DNA from: Fimbriimonadaceae bacterium
GTDB lineage: Bacteria; Armatimonadota; Fimbriimonadia; Fimbriimonadales; Fimbriimonadaceae
Length of the DNA: 64,000 nucleotides
Direction: 5' to 3'
Assembly: GCA_019187105.1 (NCBI GenBank)
Contig: JABAQM010000001.1
Span: 558,001-622,000 of the forward strand
The stretch's first letter is position 1. Each line of letters begins with the position of its first letter. Both the position numbers and the translations under genes were made by a program. Below the pieces are notes generated by a model. The model saw only the letters and a list, made by a program, of their open reading frames with translations. It was not told where the DNA came from and made no database searches. Shown here piece after piece: positions 44,806 to 54,394 of the stretch.

Positions 44806-45663
44806 ATGCGGAGGCGGAGACTTATTCTTCTGTTGGGTTCGCTACTAGGATTGGGAATGTGGGCCCGGGCAACTATCCAAGAACCAAATCTCTCTTCTCC
44901 AGAGGCCACGATTCGCTCCTTTGTTGCCTCGCTGAACAAACCTGATCTTAACTTGGCAGCAAAGCACGTCCTGCAGATCAAGCCGTCCGCTGTGCTGAAG
45001 GAGTGGGAGGACTTCTTGCGGGATGCAAAGCTCGTGATCGAGGTTCTCGGAATCACGACGGCCGAAAGTCCCGACGGCACGATCGCGACGTGTCGGCTTA
45101 GAGTTGAACCTGGCACAGGCCAAGCCAAGACCGAGACATCGGCAGTCGCCCTTCGGCGCGTGGGTGAGTCCTGGCTCATCGTGCAGCCAGACGCTGTCGA
45201 CTTGGAATCGAAAGAAAGTTTCCTCAAGTTGATGGCGGCCATGCTTTCGGCGCCGAAATCGGAGCTCGTTGTAGCCCAACGGCATCAGTTTCGAAGCCTC
45301 TGCATGAGGCGCCTGAAAGAGGTCGTGGTGGCCACATACATGTTTATGCTTAACAACGACGATGTCTTTAAGTTGAATGGTAAGAACCTTGCGAAGAAGC
45401 TGAAGCCGTATCTCAAGGATGCCAAACTCCTTGCCTGTCCCTCGCACACCGGCAAGGAACCCAGCTTCGCGTTTAACGAGGCGCTCGCAGGCAAGTCGGC
45501 GGTCCAGATCGACGAACCAGAGAAAACCGTAATGCTATACGAAGGTTCAGGGGGCAAGATCGACTTCGACCGTCACGGCGGCATAGCAAACGTAGGGTTC
45601 TGCGATACCTCCGTCAGAGCGATCCGGAAAGGCGAAGAAAAAACACTTCGTTGGAAGCCGTGA
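44806..45663 (+). CDS. Secreted H-X9-DG-like protein with degenerate motif
   Basis: The 285-residue product is a paralogue of the protein at 32646: the same signal, SSPEATIRSFVASLNKPDLN, then CMRRLKEVVVATYMFMLNND and AFNEALAGKS. The motif is RHGGIANVGFCDTSV, so the H-x9-D-G is changed to H-x9-D-T. It has its own TATAAT six bases before the ATG. The next gene overlaps its stop (GTGA), so they form a pair. Confidence 0.75.
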   Translation: MRRRRLILLLGSLLGLGMWARATIQEPNLSSPEATIRSFVASLNKPDLNLAAKHVLQIKPSAVLKEWEDFLRDAKLVIEVLGITTAESPDGTIATCRLRVEPGTGQAKTETSAVALRRVGESWLIVQPDAVDLESKESFLKLMAAMLSAPKSELVVAQRHQFRSLCMRRLKEVVVATYMFMLNNDDVFKLNGKNLAKKLKPYLKDAKLLACPSHTGKEPSFAFNEALAGKSAVQIDEPEKTVMLYEGSGGKIDFDRHGGIANVGFCDTSVRAIRKGEEKTLRWKP

Positions 45664-46127
45664 AATCCCGGAATCTCGCGTTTGTGGTACTCAGCTTGGC
45701 GGCTGTCGCAGTTGTGGTTGTCCTTTGGCCCATCGTTCAGAGCTCTCGACCGATGCCGCACGGCACGTCCTGCTTGTCGAATGTCAAACAGCTTACGCTG
45801 GCAATGTTGTTCTATTGCGAAGACTGGCATCTGCCGGCCCGGGACCTATGGATGGATGCCATCGGGCCGTACCACAGGAACAGGCAACTGGAGCACTGTA
45901 CTGAGGTGCGCGAACCCAGCCAGTATGGTTATGCCTTTAGCAGTTTGCTTGAGCGAAGAGAATTGAGCAAGGTTGAGAATCCCAGCGAGCAACCCATGAT
46001 CTACGATTCTCTCAACCTTGCCCGAAACGCCTCCGACCCAGTCGTCAGTCTGCCAAAACCCGGGAGGCATGAAGGTAAGAACAATATTGGCTACGCAGAC
46101 GGTCGGGCATCCCGGCGATCGTTATGA
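45660..46127 (+). CDS. Small membrane-anchored H-X9-DG protein
   Basis: The 155-residue product has one N-terminal helix (LAFVVLSLAAVAVVVVLWPIV), then CLSNVKQLTLAMLFYCEDW and a perfect H-x9-D-G motif, RHEGKNNIGYADGRA. It is shorter than usual DUF1559-type proteins and lacks their normal type IV pilin-like N-terminal region. GTG 45660 overlaps the previous stop, so translation is probably coupled. These proteins are abundant in Planctomycetota and Armatimonadota; their role is not known. Confidence 0.65.
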   Translation: MKSRNLAFVVLSLAAVAVVVVLWPIVQSSRPMPHGTSCLSNVKQLTLAMLFYCEDWHLPARDLWMDAIGPYHRNRQLEHCTEVREPSQYGYAFSSLLERRELSKVENPSEQPMIYDSLNLARNASDPVVSLPKPGRHEGKNNIGYADGRASRRSL

Positions 46128-46205
46128 GCTAACGAGGGCGAGAAGCACCCGGATCGGACCAACCACCTCCACCGCCGGAAACCACTCTCCGTTAGCCCTT
46201 TATCG

Positions 46206-46595
46206 CTAGGCAGCGCTCCTCATCCCGACAAGGTACATCGCGAAGAGGATAACCACGAGGGTGTCGACGATTACCGCAAACCGCGCTCCTCCCTTCAGAA
46301 GCCGGTCTCGATGGGCCAGCACAAGGGAGACAAAGATGAGCTTGCTGAGGCCGGCGGCAACCAGAATAACCGGCCGCGACGATGGATCGAAGGCACCGTA
46401 AATCAGCAGGCCGCCCATGATCGCCACCAAGCCACCCCAATTGCGGACGATGATATCTGCCAAGGGGCCATCGAGAGACTCGCCGAACGTTGACATGAGT
46501 GCGGACTTCGGCGACAGTAGGGCCAGGAGCAACGTGAGGGTCAGCCCACCCGATACGATCATGACCCACTTGAAATTGGCGATTAAGACGTCCAC
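46206..46595 (-). CDS. Small four-helix membrane protein
   Basis: The 129-residue protein has four hydrophobic segments (VMIVSGGLTLTLLLALL, GGLVAIMGGLLIYGAF, VILVAAGLSKLIFVSLVLA, FAVIVDTLVVILFAMYLVG). No family is recognised. The frame is open upstream to 46688, but GTG 46595 is preceded by GGAGGGAGG and leaves a normal leader after TATAAT near 46644. It converges with the H-X9-DG pair. Confidence 0.65.
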   Translation of the reverse strand: MDVLIANFKWVMIVSGGLTLTLLLALLSPKSALMSTFGESLDGPLADIIVRNWGGLVAIMGGLLIYGAFDPSSRPVILVAAGLSKLIFVSLVLAHRDRLLKGGARFAVIVDTLVVILFAMYLVGMRSAA

Positions 46596-46705
46596 TTGCC
46601 TCCCTCCGGGCATGACTTCTCGGCCATGCCAGCGAAGGGCATTATACGCACTAGTGGGCTGCAACGGTTTCAGCCGCGACATCGCCAAGGGTCGGCACCA
46701 TCAGG

Positions 46706-47083
46706 CTACTTTGCGTGCGCCTTCAGGATCTCGATTTCCTTGTTTTGCGAATTGATGATGTTCTGTGCCAGTTTCTTGAGTTCAGCGTTCTTGCCGTGCT
46801 GAACCTCGATCGTGGCCATGTCGATGGCACCTTGGTGGTGAGGGATCATAAGCGCTGCGAAGTCCTTGTCCACGTCACCGGTCATCTTGATATCAACCAT
46901 GGGCCGCATCATGATGGCGTGAAGCCGATCCGAGGGTGACTGACTCGCTGCATCGCTACCTGGCTGGCGCTGGCTGTGCGAAGAGTCGGTTGAGGTCTCT
47001 CCCTGCCCGCAGGCTTGAATGCTGATAACCGTCAAAGCGCCGATGAGCGCAGAGATTGTGGCGGTGAGGATGTTGTTTTTCAT
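46706..47083 (-). CDS. DUF305 family lipoprotein-like protein
   Basis: The 125-residue product has a signal/anchor (ILTATISALIGALTVISIQAC, Cys at the end) and the DUF305 core DFAALMIPHHQGAIDMATIEVQHGKN and KKLAQNIINSQNKEIEILKAH. DUF305 proteins are often found with copper-resistance genes, and the MxxHH motif may bind metal. AGGAG precedes ATG 47083 by six bases. It may be co-regulated with the membrane gene downstream of it on the same strand. Confidence 0.85.
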   Translation of the reverse strand: MKNNILTATISALIGALTVISIQACGQGETSTDSSHSQRQPGSDAASQSPSDRLHAIMMRPMVDIKMTGDVDKDFAALMIPHHQGAIDMATIEVQHGKNAELKKLAQNIINSQNKEIEILKAHAK

Positions 47084-47149
47084 CAGGGTCTCCTGATGAG
47101 TCATACGCCTACTGGGCGATACCACGGCAGTCGCCGAAATCATCCATAT

Positions 47150-47217
47150 GGAGGGCGATCCTCCCGGCGAGCCACGCTGACAGGCGCCTTAGGATGAAAT
47201 ACTTGGCTCCGTGAGGA
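47150..47217. repeat. Dispersed repeat, family 1, copy A
   Basis: GGAGGGCGATCCTCCCGGCG, followed by GAGCCACG-TGACAGG-GCCTTAGGATG and TTGGCTCCG, recurs in the same order at 51183-51252 with about 80% identity. A half-copy starting GGAGGGCGAGCC lies at 54853. It lies upstream of the WD40 gene. Confidence 0.7.
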
Positions 47218-47394
47218 GTGACCGGCTATGGACCTATACCTGCTATAAACCGCGGGACGCTCGGTGGAGCCGTCTTTCTACAGCACTTGGGTCGAAGCAA
47301 ACTCAGACCAAAAGGATGTCCCCAACAAAAATTCTTGTCGTACAATGATCGCTTGGACGCCATGTCCGTTTCTTTTCTGGGGGAATCCACAATA

Positions 47395-50148
47395 ATGTTG
47401 CACGCTGTTTCGCAGGTTCTTCGGCACGCCAGTATACGTTTGCCGCTGGTGTCCGGACTCGGTCTCTTGTTGGCCACAAGCGGCGCAGCCCAAAATCGAC
47501 CGGACATTGACTGGATGGCCGGCGGTCACTCAGGATTGGTGGACGTTAAGTACTCCGCCGATGGTGCGGTGCTGGTATCTGGCTCATTTGACAAGACTGT
47601 CAAGCTCTGGAGGACTTCGGACGGAAGACTTCTCCGGACAATCACGACCGGGTCGGAGGTATGGAGCATCGAGATCACTGATGATGGGGCCAGCGTGCTG
47701 GCGGGATGCGCCGACCAGACCATCAAGGTGTATCGTGTCTCAGACGGCAAGTTGACTCAAACCCTTACCGATGCCGGCGGATACGCACCAATTGCGTTAT
47801 CGCCAGACGACACGATGGTGGCGGCGAGAAATGAAGAGGGCGGCACCGTCAATGTCTGGAGGATTTCCGATGGCACCCTCGTGCGCGCGTTTACCGACCC
47901 CTTCCTCGTCAAAGATGTGGATTTCTCGGTTGATGGGGAACACGTAGCGGTTGCCTATGCCAATGACAAGGCCAAGATCTGGCGCCTCTCCGACGGCTCG
48001 CTCCGGCATACTCTACTGCACGGGGGGATGGAGACCCGTGTCGCCTGCTCACCCGACGGAGCGCTAGTCGCAACCGGCAGCACCGATAGGACTGCCAAAC
48101 TTTGGCGCATATCTGATGGAGGACTGATCCGGACGCTTACAGCTACAGATTGGGTTGAGGATGTAGCGTTCTCCAAAGACGGCCTGTTGGTCGGCGTTAC
48201 GGAGATTGGCGGGTTCATTCGCACATGGCGTGTTGCAAGCGGCCAACAAGAGAACGTGTTGCCAGCATGGAGTGTGAGGTACATCGACTTTGCACCAGAT
48301 GGAGAATCCATCGCGGCTGGGCTCGACCGTGGTGTCATCCAGGTTTATCGGGCGCATGCCGATTCCAGCTTCCGCACTTTTTCGGATCACACCGAGGCGG
48401 TTATCTCCCTGGCCTATTCTCCGGATGGAGCCTTGATCGCTTCGGGCAGCGAGGACAATACGATCAAGCTGAGACGCCAATCGGATGGAGTGGTCGTGCG
48501 GACTTTGACGGGTCATACGGCAGACATCTACGCTCTCCAATTCTCCCCAGATGGCGCCATTCTCGCATCGGGCTCCGCGGACGGCACCGCCAGGCTCTGG
48601 CAGGTTTCGAATGGAGCGGTTCTCCGAACGATCAGCGGGGATCCCAATTACGTAGGCGGCGTTGCCTTTGCTCCCAGCGGCACCGAACTTGCCACTTGTG
48701 GTGGCCAGCCGACGATAAAGCTTTGGAATCTGGCGGACGGCTCATTGATTCGAACCTTTGCCAACAACGCCGCGACGTTTACGATCGACTTCACCTCAGA
48801 TGGAAGCATTTTGGTGAGCGGCGATAACGCCTCGAACGTCAAGGTCTGGCAGGTTTCCACTGGCAGTTTACTGCGCACCATGACCGATCACAACGACCGC
48901 GTCAATTCGGTTTCAATTTCTCCCGATGACTTTACCGTCGTTTCGGGAAGTAACGACAGGACATTCAAAGAGTGGATCATTAACAGCGGATTCCTACGAT
49001 ACTCCTCGCCGACCTTGGCATGGGACGTAACCGGCGTCTGCTACTCGCCGGACGGACGACTGGTTGCGGCATCGATCCTGAATGGCGATTGCACGGTTTG
49101 GAACTGGACTACATTGTTACGCAACTTTACGGGGCACGTTGGCGGGGCGAGGGCTGTTGCGTTTGCTCCCGATGGGCGTCATCTAAGCGTCGGCGGCAGC
49201 GACTCCAAACATAAGGAGTGGCCCGTCCACGACCTCTATCCAACCGAGGTCTTAACCAAACACTTTCTTGCGGTGCGCAGTGTCGCCTACTCTGCCGACG
49301 GCAGCTTGGTCGCCACCGGAGGCGAAGACAACACCATCCGGATCTGCAATGCGTCCGATGGTAGTCTCGTCCGAAAGCTCACGCTAACCGATGCCATCGT
49401 CGACAGTATCGCCTTCTCACCCAACGGGTTGACGCTAGCTACGCTCGGGGGCTACGAACTGACCCTCTGGCGGATTTCGGATGGCAAGAGGATGGCATCT
49501 CATGGCACGAACTACTTGGCCTGGTCCATTAGCTTCTCACCTGATGGGAACTTGTTGGCGGCTGGCAGCAGCGACGGTTGGGTGAGGGTATATGCCGTCG
49601 ACGTCGACAGCATCCTGCTCTTGGCAACTTTCGGCAACCACTTGGATCCAGTGCGGAGAGTTGCCTTTGGTCCAAATGGCCAGACGCTGGCCGCTGGAGA
49701 TGCAAGTGGCCGCATCTCGACATACAGGGTCTCAGATGGATTTGAGCTCACCCGGATGTTCCAGATCGACCCGGTCCTGGCGCTTGCCTACTCACCAGAT
49801 GGGCAGACCCTCGCAACCGGAGAATGGAACAAGGTGTCCCTATGGTCGACTACCACAGGACTTCTCGTTCAAGAGTTGTCGCACGCCGGGTTCGTCAATA
49901 CACTGGCATACTCTCCCAACGGCGATCTGCTTGGCGGTACTCGTAGCGCGACGATCAGGATTTGGGCGCCAAAAGGTGACAGCATGAAGCTGATTCGGAC
50001 CTACGGGCTTGAGACGGGTTCGGATGGTGGAGTCATCTCTGCTGCGTTCTCGCCGGATGGCCGCAGATTCTTCTACGGCCGTGACGACGGCACGGCGATT
50101 ATGGCTTTCTTCTCGCGGCTCCTGCCCCTGCCCGTCTTGGGAAGGTAG
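47395..50148 (+). CDS. Secreted WD40-repeat protein
   Basis: The 917-residue product starts with a signal peptide (RLPLVSGLGLLLATSGAAQ), followed by about twenty WD40-type repeats. The repeat core is V-x-x-x-x-Y-S-P-D-G-x-x-L-x-S-G-S-x-D-x-T-I-K-L-W-R-x-S-D-G-x-L-x-R-T-L. This is long enough for two or three propellers. No other domain is seen. The frame is open upstream, but ATG 47395 follows GGGGGAAT and gives the signal. A TACAAT hexamer at 47341 probably starts the transcript. The partners are unknown. Confidence 0.85.
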   Translation: MLHAVSQVLRHASIRLPLVSGLGLLLATSGAAQNRPDIDWMAGGHSGLVDVKYSADGAVLVSGSFDKTVKLWRTSDGRLLRTITTGSEVWSIEITDDGASVLAGCADQTIKVYRVSDGKLTQTLTDAGGYAPIALSPDDTMVAARNEEGGTVNVWRISDGTLVRAFTDPFLVKDVDFSVDGEHVAVAYANDKAKIWRLSDGSLRHTLLHGGMETRVACSPDGALVATGSTDRTAKLWRISDGGLIRTLTATDWVEDVAFSKDGLLVGVTEIGGFIRTWRVASGQQENVLPAWSVRYIDFAPDGESIAAGLDRGVIQVYRAHADSSFRTFSDHTEAVISLAYSPDGALIASGSEDNTIKLRRQSDGVVVRTLTGHTADIYALQFSPDGAILASGSADGTARLWQVSNGAVLRTISGDPNYVGGVAFAPSGTELATCGGQPTIKLWNLADGSLIRTFANNAATFTIDFTSDGSILVSGDNASNVKVWQVSTGSLLRTMTDHNDRVNSVSISPDDFTVVSGSNDRTFKEWIINSGFLRYSSPTLAWDVTGVCYSPDGRLVAASILNGDCTVWNWTTLLRNFTGHVGGARAVAFAPDGRHLSVGGSDSKHKEWPVHDLYPTEVLTKHFLAVRSVAYSADGSLVATGGEDNTIRICNASDGSLVRKLTLTDAIVDSIAFSPNGLTLATLGGYELTLWRISDGKRMASHGTNYLAWSISFSPDGNLLAAGSSDGWVRVYAVDVDSILLLATFGNHLDPVRRVAFGPNGQTLAAGDASGRISTYRVSDGFELTRMFQIDPVLALAYSPDGQTLATGEWNKVSLWSTTTGLLVQELSHAGFVNTLAYSPNGDLLGGTRSATIRIWAPKGDSMKLIRTYGLETGSDGGVISAAFSPDGRRFFYGRDDGTAIMAFFSRLLPLPVLGR

Positions 50149-50281
50149 GGTGCCAGACGGATAGAACGCACCCGGCCCCTCGGCATGCACCCAAGCGCGG
50201 GTTGGCAGCATCGAGCTCAAGGCTAATGAAACGAGTCGGTTCCCCACCAAGACCAGCAGTCTCCGGCTTGGAACGGCGGGA

Positions 50282-51046
50282 CTATCGGCGCCGACGAGCC
50301 ATCAAGCCGACGCCCATCAACAGGGCTAACGCAGTTATGGGTTCGGGCACGGGCTCGTAGCGGATGGTCAGCTCTGGCGGAGGAACGATTCCGGGAATAT
50401 CGGAAAGCCCATAAAGGAGCTCATCGCCTTCGAGATAATCGCCCTCGCCATCCAGCCGCTCGTCATGCGACCAGGTGGGCATCCAGCCCGTTATCGTCAC
50501 ATCGCCGCCCCGGATGGAGCTGATAATGCTCTTGCCAAAGGCGTTCATGTGAATTTCCGTCGTAAAAGGAAACTCGTACTCCTCGGACATGGAAAAGACG
50601 TAGGGGTCGGCAACGGCAAAATCGTTCATCCCGTCGAAGATCGTCTGGGCTTCGTCGGTGGTCAGGTCGGATCGAACCATTTCGAGTCCCGGCGTAAAGG
50701 TCGCTCCAAGTTGGAAGGTCTCGGTCGGGTCCTTCTTCGTCTCGTCGAAAGGATCGAGCCCAAAGATCAGGCTGGTCGAGGCAGCCATTTTGAGTTTGAT
50801 GTGTACATCGATGACTTCCCCTTCGAAATCTGGAATGTGGTACCAGAAGAAGCTGCGGCGCTCGGAAGTCCGCACCCCGCCAACGGTTCCGTAGCCGACG
50901 AAGTAGTTCTGATGCTCGATCTTGTTGTCGGCGAATCCCCCATCGAAGAACCCGCCCACCTGCAACGGTGTAACGACTAACTCGTCCGCCCACACCGTGG
51001 GAGATAGCGAAACAAACAGGCACATTGCGAGTAGCGTCGTCTTCAT
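50282..51046 (-). CDS. PEP-CTERM sorting-domain protein
   Basis: The 254-residue protein has a signal peptide (LAMCLFVSLSPTVWA), a beta-sandwich-like mature part with DUF-type phrases (FFWYHIPDFEGEVIDVHIKL), and the C-terminal PEP-CTERM tail VPEPITALALLMGVGLMARR. The exosortase recognising the tail is not in the window. GGAGGG lies ten bases before the ATG, and a TATACT hexamer 30-40 bases upstream probably starts the transcript. Confidence 0.88.
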   Translation of the reverse strand: MKTTLLAMCLFVSLSPTVWADELVVTPLQVGGFFDGGFADNKIEHQNYFVGYGTVGGVRTSERRSFFWYHIPDFEGEVIDVHIKLKMAASTSLIFGLDPFDETKKDPTETFQLGATFTPGLEMVRSDLTTDEAQTIFDGMNDFAVADPYVFSMSEEYEFPFTTEIHMNAFGKSIISSIRGGDVTITGWMPTWSHDERLDGEGDYLEGDELLYGLSDIPGIVPPPELTIRYEPVPEPITALALLMGVGLMARRRR

Positions 51047-51182
51047 AATTGGGTTGCCCTCCGCCGATCAGACTGTTACAGTATAAGGCGGAAAGCTGCA
51101 GGAAGAAGGAAACCTGGTATTGCGGCACCGAAACGTGCCTGCGAGCCGAGCGGGCTCGGGCCCGTAGCGGAACCAGTCGAAT

Positions 51183-51252
51183 GGATGGCGAGCCTCCCTG
51201 CGAACCACGTTGACAGGAGCCTTAGGATGCAGGGTCTTGGCTCCGCGAAGCG
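51183..51252. repeat. Dispersed repeat, family 1, copy B
   Basis: This is the second copy of the element at 47150-47217 (GATGGCGAGCCTCCC, TTGACAGG-GCCTTAGGATG, CTTGGCTCCG). It is intergenic, before the GH16 gene. Confidence 0.7.
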
Positions 51253-51309
51253 TTTGACCTCGGCCTCCTTGTGTCCCTTGCGGAATGATTTTCTTCCCCG
51301 GATCGACTT

Positions 51310-51453
51310 GGTTCTGGTGGGGAATGTTGGAGATGAGCTGGAACTTTCCTTTGAAACCCTGAAGCTCTAAAGCGCCGATTCCCCTCCCCCTTCGCCGCTT
51401 CGCTAGGATCTGGTCAGGCTATCGGCGGTTATTGGAATTTTTTCCAGAATTGG
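51310..51453. repeat. Dispersed repeat, family 2, copy A
   Basis: About 144 bases (GGGAATGTTGGAGA-GAGC-GGAACTTTC ... CCTGAAGCT ... GGATTTTTT-like end) match 55687-55838 in order. The + strand reads DELELSFETLKL, and the other copy reads EEPELSLENLKL, so the repeat may carry the end of a former gene. The remaining bases of 51047-51655 show nothing else. Confidence 0.7.
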
Positions 51454-51655
51454 TTTAAAAGAACGTTGCGGCAGCTGGTGCGAGAACCCATCAGAAGTCC
51501 CAATTGCTGGCAGCCGGGGTCCCGCCCAGGTGCGGAGCCTGTTCTCTGGCGACTAAAGACAACGGATCGCGCGATGGCATCTGGGTCAGCTAACGAACCT
51601 AGCCCAACGCTCGCGCCTTATTGTGGCAAAATCCGGCTGTGAGGAGACAGATCTT

Positions 51656-53674
51656 GTGATGCTAAGTACTATCATGACAATCTTGATGGCACAGGTGCCT
51701 CTTGGCGACTACGTGCACGTGTTCACGGACGACTTCAACAACGATCGTAACTTCGACGAAGCCACTGCAAATCCAAAAATCCTCTGGGATACTGGTGGTC
51801 ATGCAGACCAGCCTTTTGGAGAGTATAAGGCCTATGGAAGGACGTACCCGCTTCGCTACGCAGGACAGCTCCTTGTTAACAAAATTGATAGTACGATGAG
51901 GCCAATAGCCCCTCCTGGCGGCACTAAAGGTAACCATACCTTCTCAGGCGGTGTTCTGTCGCTTTGGACCAGGAAACAGACTACGTATAGCTACCCGGTA
52001 TGGGTCTATCCACAAAATCCGCTTTATAGTCCTCCGGCTGGCTGGCAAGCAGGTACACCGTATACCACAAACCTAGACTTCGACTACACCTCGGCAACGC
52101 TGTTTTCACGGGCTCGCTACGGATATGGCTATTACGAAATCCGTTGTCGGATCCCGTACGATGGGGTGGCGGTGTTTCCGGCATTCTGGCTTTACGCAAA
52201 GACGCCCGAGGGTGGCTATCGCGAGATCGATGTATTTGAGTTCCCGTCCTATCCAGGAAGCCCATATGGTCTAACTCCGAACCGGTTTATCACTACGATC
52301 CATGTGGAAACGGCTACGGAGGGTGGATTCGTGCCCACAGGAACGGAGCCTGCCGATCAGGCATGGACCTCGCTTACTCCCGGTGGAGATCCGTGGAACA
52401 ACTACCAGGGAACCTGGACACTGCCTTCGCCGGGAGTGTCAGGTGCGTTCCACACGTATGGCGTTAAATGGACTCCAAACTCCATCCGCCTCGTCGTTGA
52501 CGGAATCGAACGATGGGTCTTGTTGGGCCACTCGCCGCATCACTCGATGCACCTAATCGTTAGTACCGACATATCTGAATACCTTCAGCCGTACCAATAC
52601 AACGCAACATATCCCTACCGACTTGAAATCGACTATATTAGGGCTTACAGGCTCAACAGGCGCGAGTTCATCCACCAGTCCGGTAACAGTGGATCGGGCA
52701 GCCTGGCTGGGACACCGATCAGTCAGGCGTCACAGGCAATCTCGGCAAAGTCACCTCAAGCGATCCGAGACTACTTGGTAACGATAGACAAGAGCGGTGC
52801 CATCCGAGCTTCAGACTTCGCGGGAACCACCTGGAACTTGATCGCAACGGGCGTAAGCCAGTCCTTACTGCAAGGCTTCCAACATTATCTTCCATTTCAG
52901 CTAACGGCGGCAGATATTATTGGCGATCGGGAGGACGAGCTACTGCTGTTGTACGGTGCTCGTTTTGGCCTGGGTCAAGCCCATCCTCGTCTTGCGGTAC
53001 TGAGGCGGATAGGTCCAAACTATACGCTCGTAGGTGATATGGGTACCCTTCCTGGGTTAAGCTCCCTGGTTGACGCGAGGATCCTAGCCGCTGACTTCAA
53101 CGGGGACGGTAAGGATGAGGTATTGGTCGTTACACTTAACCAACAGATCATGTACAACTGGGTAAATGGAGCCTGGGTCCAGCAATATGACACATCCACG
53201 ATTAAGAAAAGACTGCCATTGATGGGGACGATGGTCGTTGGTAACGTTGACGGTGGCGCATCTGAAGAGATTTTCTGCATCGATACACTAGGGCGGTCAA
53301 ACATCTATCGATTTGCGCCGGGAGAAGCTGTCAATGGTGCGTGGCTTCCCCTCATTCTCGGTGATACTCCGACCCTGGATGGTAAGCGATTAAAGGGAAC
53401 AGATTCAATCTCAATGGGCGACTTCAATGGTGACGGTCGAGACGAGGTCTTTTTGCTTGGAACCGACAAGTACTCTTTCGCACTTGGGATGAGCGGCGGA
53501 GTCGTTCGGAAAATTTGGGATAACGAAGGATCAGGAAGGATTCAGTACTGGTACATGGATCAGGACGACAAATGCGTGGCCGGAAAATTCGGAAGCCCGG
53601 TGGCGAGGCTTGTTCTCTTTGGTGATTCCGGATGGAGCCATGTACTCAACTATGCCGTACCGCTGATTCCGTAA
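51656..53674 (+). CDS. GH16-type glucanase with FG-GAP repeats
   Basis: The 672-residue protein has a short hydrophobic start (MLSTIMTILMAQVPLG). A GH16 jelly-roll follows (residues about 20-330): LFSRARYGYGYYEIRCRIPY, AFWLYAKTPEG, and the active site REIDVFEF, the E-x-D-x-x-E of laminarinase/lichenase-type enzymes. From about 390 to the end there are FG-GAP/VCBS repeats (ADFNGDGKDEVLVVT, GDFNGDGRDEVFLLGT) that form a propeller. It would degrade beta-glucan outside the cell. The start (GTG 51656 or ATG 51659) rests on a nearby GGAG; GTG 51623 is also possible. Confidence 0.85.
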   Translation: MMLSTIMTILMAQVPLGDYVHVFTDDFNNDRNFDEATANPKILWDTGGHADQPFGEYKAYGRTYPLRYAGQLLVNKIDSTMRPIAPPGGTKGNHTFSGGVLSLWTRKQTTYSYPVWVYPQNPLYSPPAGWQAGTPYTTNLDFDYTSATLFSRARYGYGYYEIRCRIPYDGVAVFPAFWLYAKTPEGGYREIDVFEFPSYPGSPYGLTPNRFITTIHVETATEGGFVPTGTEPADQAWTSLTPGGDPWNNYQGTWTLPSPGVSGAFHTYGVKWTPNSIRLVVDGIERWVLLGHSPHHSMHLIVSTDISEYLQPYQYNATYPYRLEIDYIRAYRLNRREFIHQSGNSGSGSLAGTPISQASQAISAKSPQAIRDYLVTIDKSGAIRASDFAGTTWNLIATGVSQSLLQGFQHYLPFQLTAADIIGDREDELLLLYGARFGLGQAHPRLAVLRRIGPNYTLVGDMGTLPGLSSLVDARILAADFNGDGKDEVLVVTLNQQIMYNWVNGAWVQQYDTSTIKKRLPLMGTMVVGNVDGGASEEIFCIDTLGRSNIYRFAPGEAVNGAWLPLILGDTPTLDGKRLKGTDSISMGDFNGDGRDEVFLLGTDKYSFALGMSGGVVRKIWDNEGSGRIQYWYMDQDDKCVAGKFGSPVARLVLFGDSGWSHVLNYAVPLIP

Positions 53675-53732
53675 CGCTGCGGTTTGCATTCGGGATGAGA
53701 AGCCGTCCGCCAGATCCCAAAGTCCCGCGTCG

Positions 53733-53738
53733 TATAAT
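53733..53738 (+). promoter_or_regulatory. -10 TATAAT, leaderless
   Basis: TATAAT lies exactly six bases before GTG 53745. Confidence 0.7.
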
Positions 53739-53744
53739 GACCGC

Positions 53745-54368
53745 GTGAGCCTGGAACATCGGAACCTGGAGGACCAACTCTACACCCCGGACGAGCAACG
53801 GCAGATCCTCAAGCTCGCCGCGGAGCTTCAATCCGCCGATCCCCACCTCGCCAGCCATCGAGAGTTGGAAAACGCCGCCGAAGAAATCGGCATCGAGCCG
53901 CGTTTTGTCCAGATGGCCGCCCAGCACCTGCGCCAATCCAAGAGCTCCGGGCGGAAGGCCGACCACCTCGCCGCCACCTCCCTGACGGCGGCATTCGTCA
54001 TGGCCCAATGGATCGCCCTTTTCGGCATCCTATCGGGGCGGCCAGTGCTGGGTGGGCAAGGTCAGCATCTGTGGCTCGCCTTCGGGCTTGCCTTCGTGCT
54101 GGGTTCGGCTCTATCCGGCAGCGATCGGCGCGGGCTTTCCGGCCTGATCTGGCTGGGCTCGACGCTCGTGCTCGCCCCCCTGGCTTATGGGTTTGTGAGC
54201 CTGGTTGGAGGGTTCGCGGAAGGCAATTGGCCGGTCTGGGTGATGCGCTTCCTCGGGGTTCAGGGCGCCACGCTGCTGCTCGGGCACGGCTTGGGCAAGG
54301 CACTGGCAAAGTTGACGCGCCGTCGGCGCGAGAGCCTTATCGAACCGAACGGTTCGAGCCTGGGCTAG
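53745..54368 (+). CDS. Membrane protein with a helical N-terminal domain
   Basis: The 207-residue protein has a soluble helical part (residues 1-80: LYTPDEQRQILKLAAELQSADPHLA, SHRELENAAEEIGIEPRFVQ), similar to SHOCT-like segments of unknown function. Four hydrophobic helices follow at about 85-190. The start at GTG 53745 is fixed by TATAAT six bases upstream. No clear family is recognised, and no neighbour explains its role. Confidence 0.65.
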   Translation: MSLEHRNLEDQLYTPDEQRQILKLAAELQSADPHLASHRELENAAEEIGIEPRFVQMAAQHLRQSKSSGRKADHLAATSLTAAFVMAQWIALFGILSGRPVLGGQGQHLWLAFGLAFVLGSALSGSDRRGLSGLIWLGSTLVLAPLAYGFVSLVGGFAEGNWPVWVMRFLGVQGATLLLGHGLGKALAKLTRRRRESLIEPNGSSLG

Positions 54369-54394
54369 AGCCGGAAGCGACAGCTCTCTTGAGA

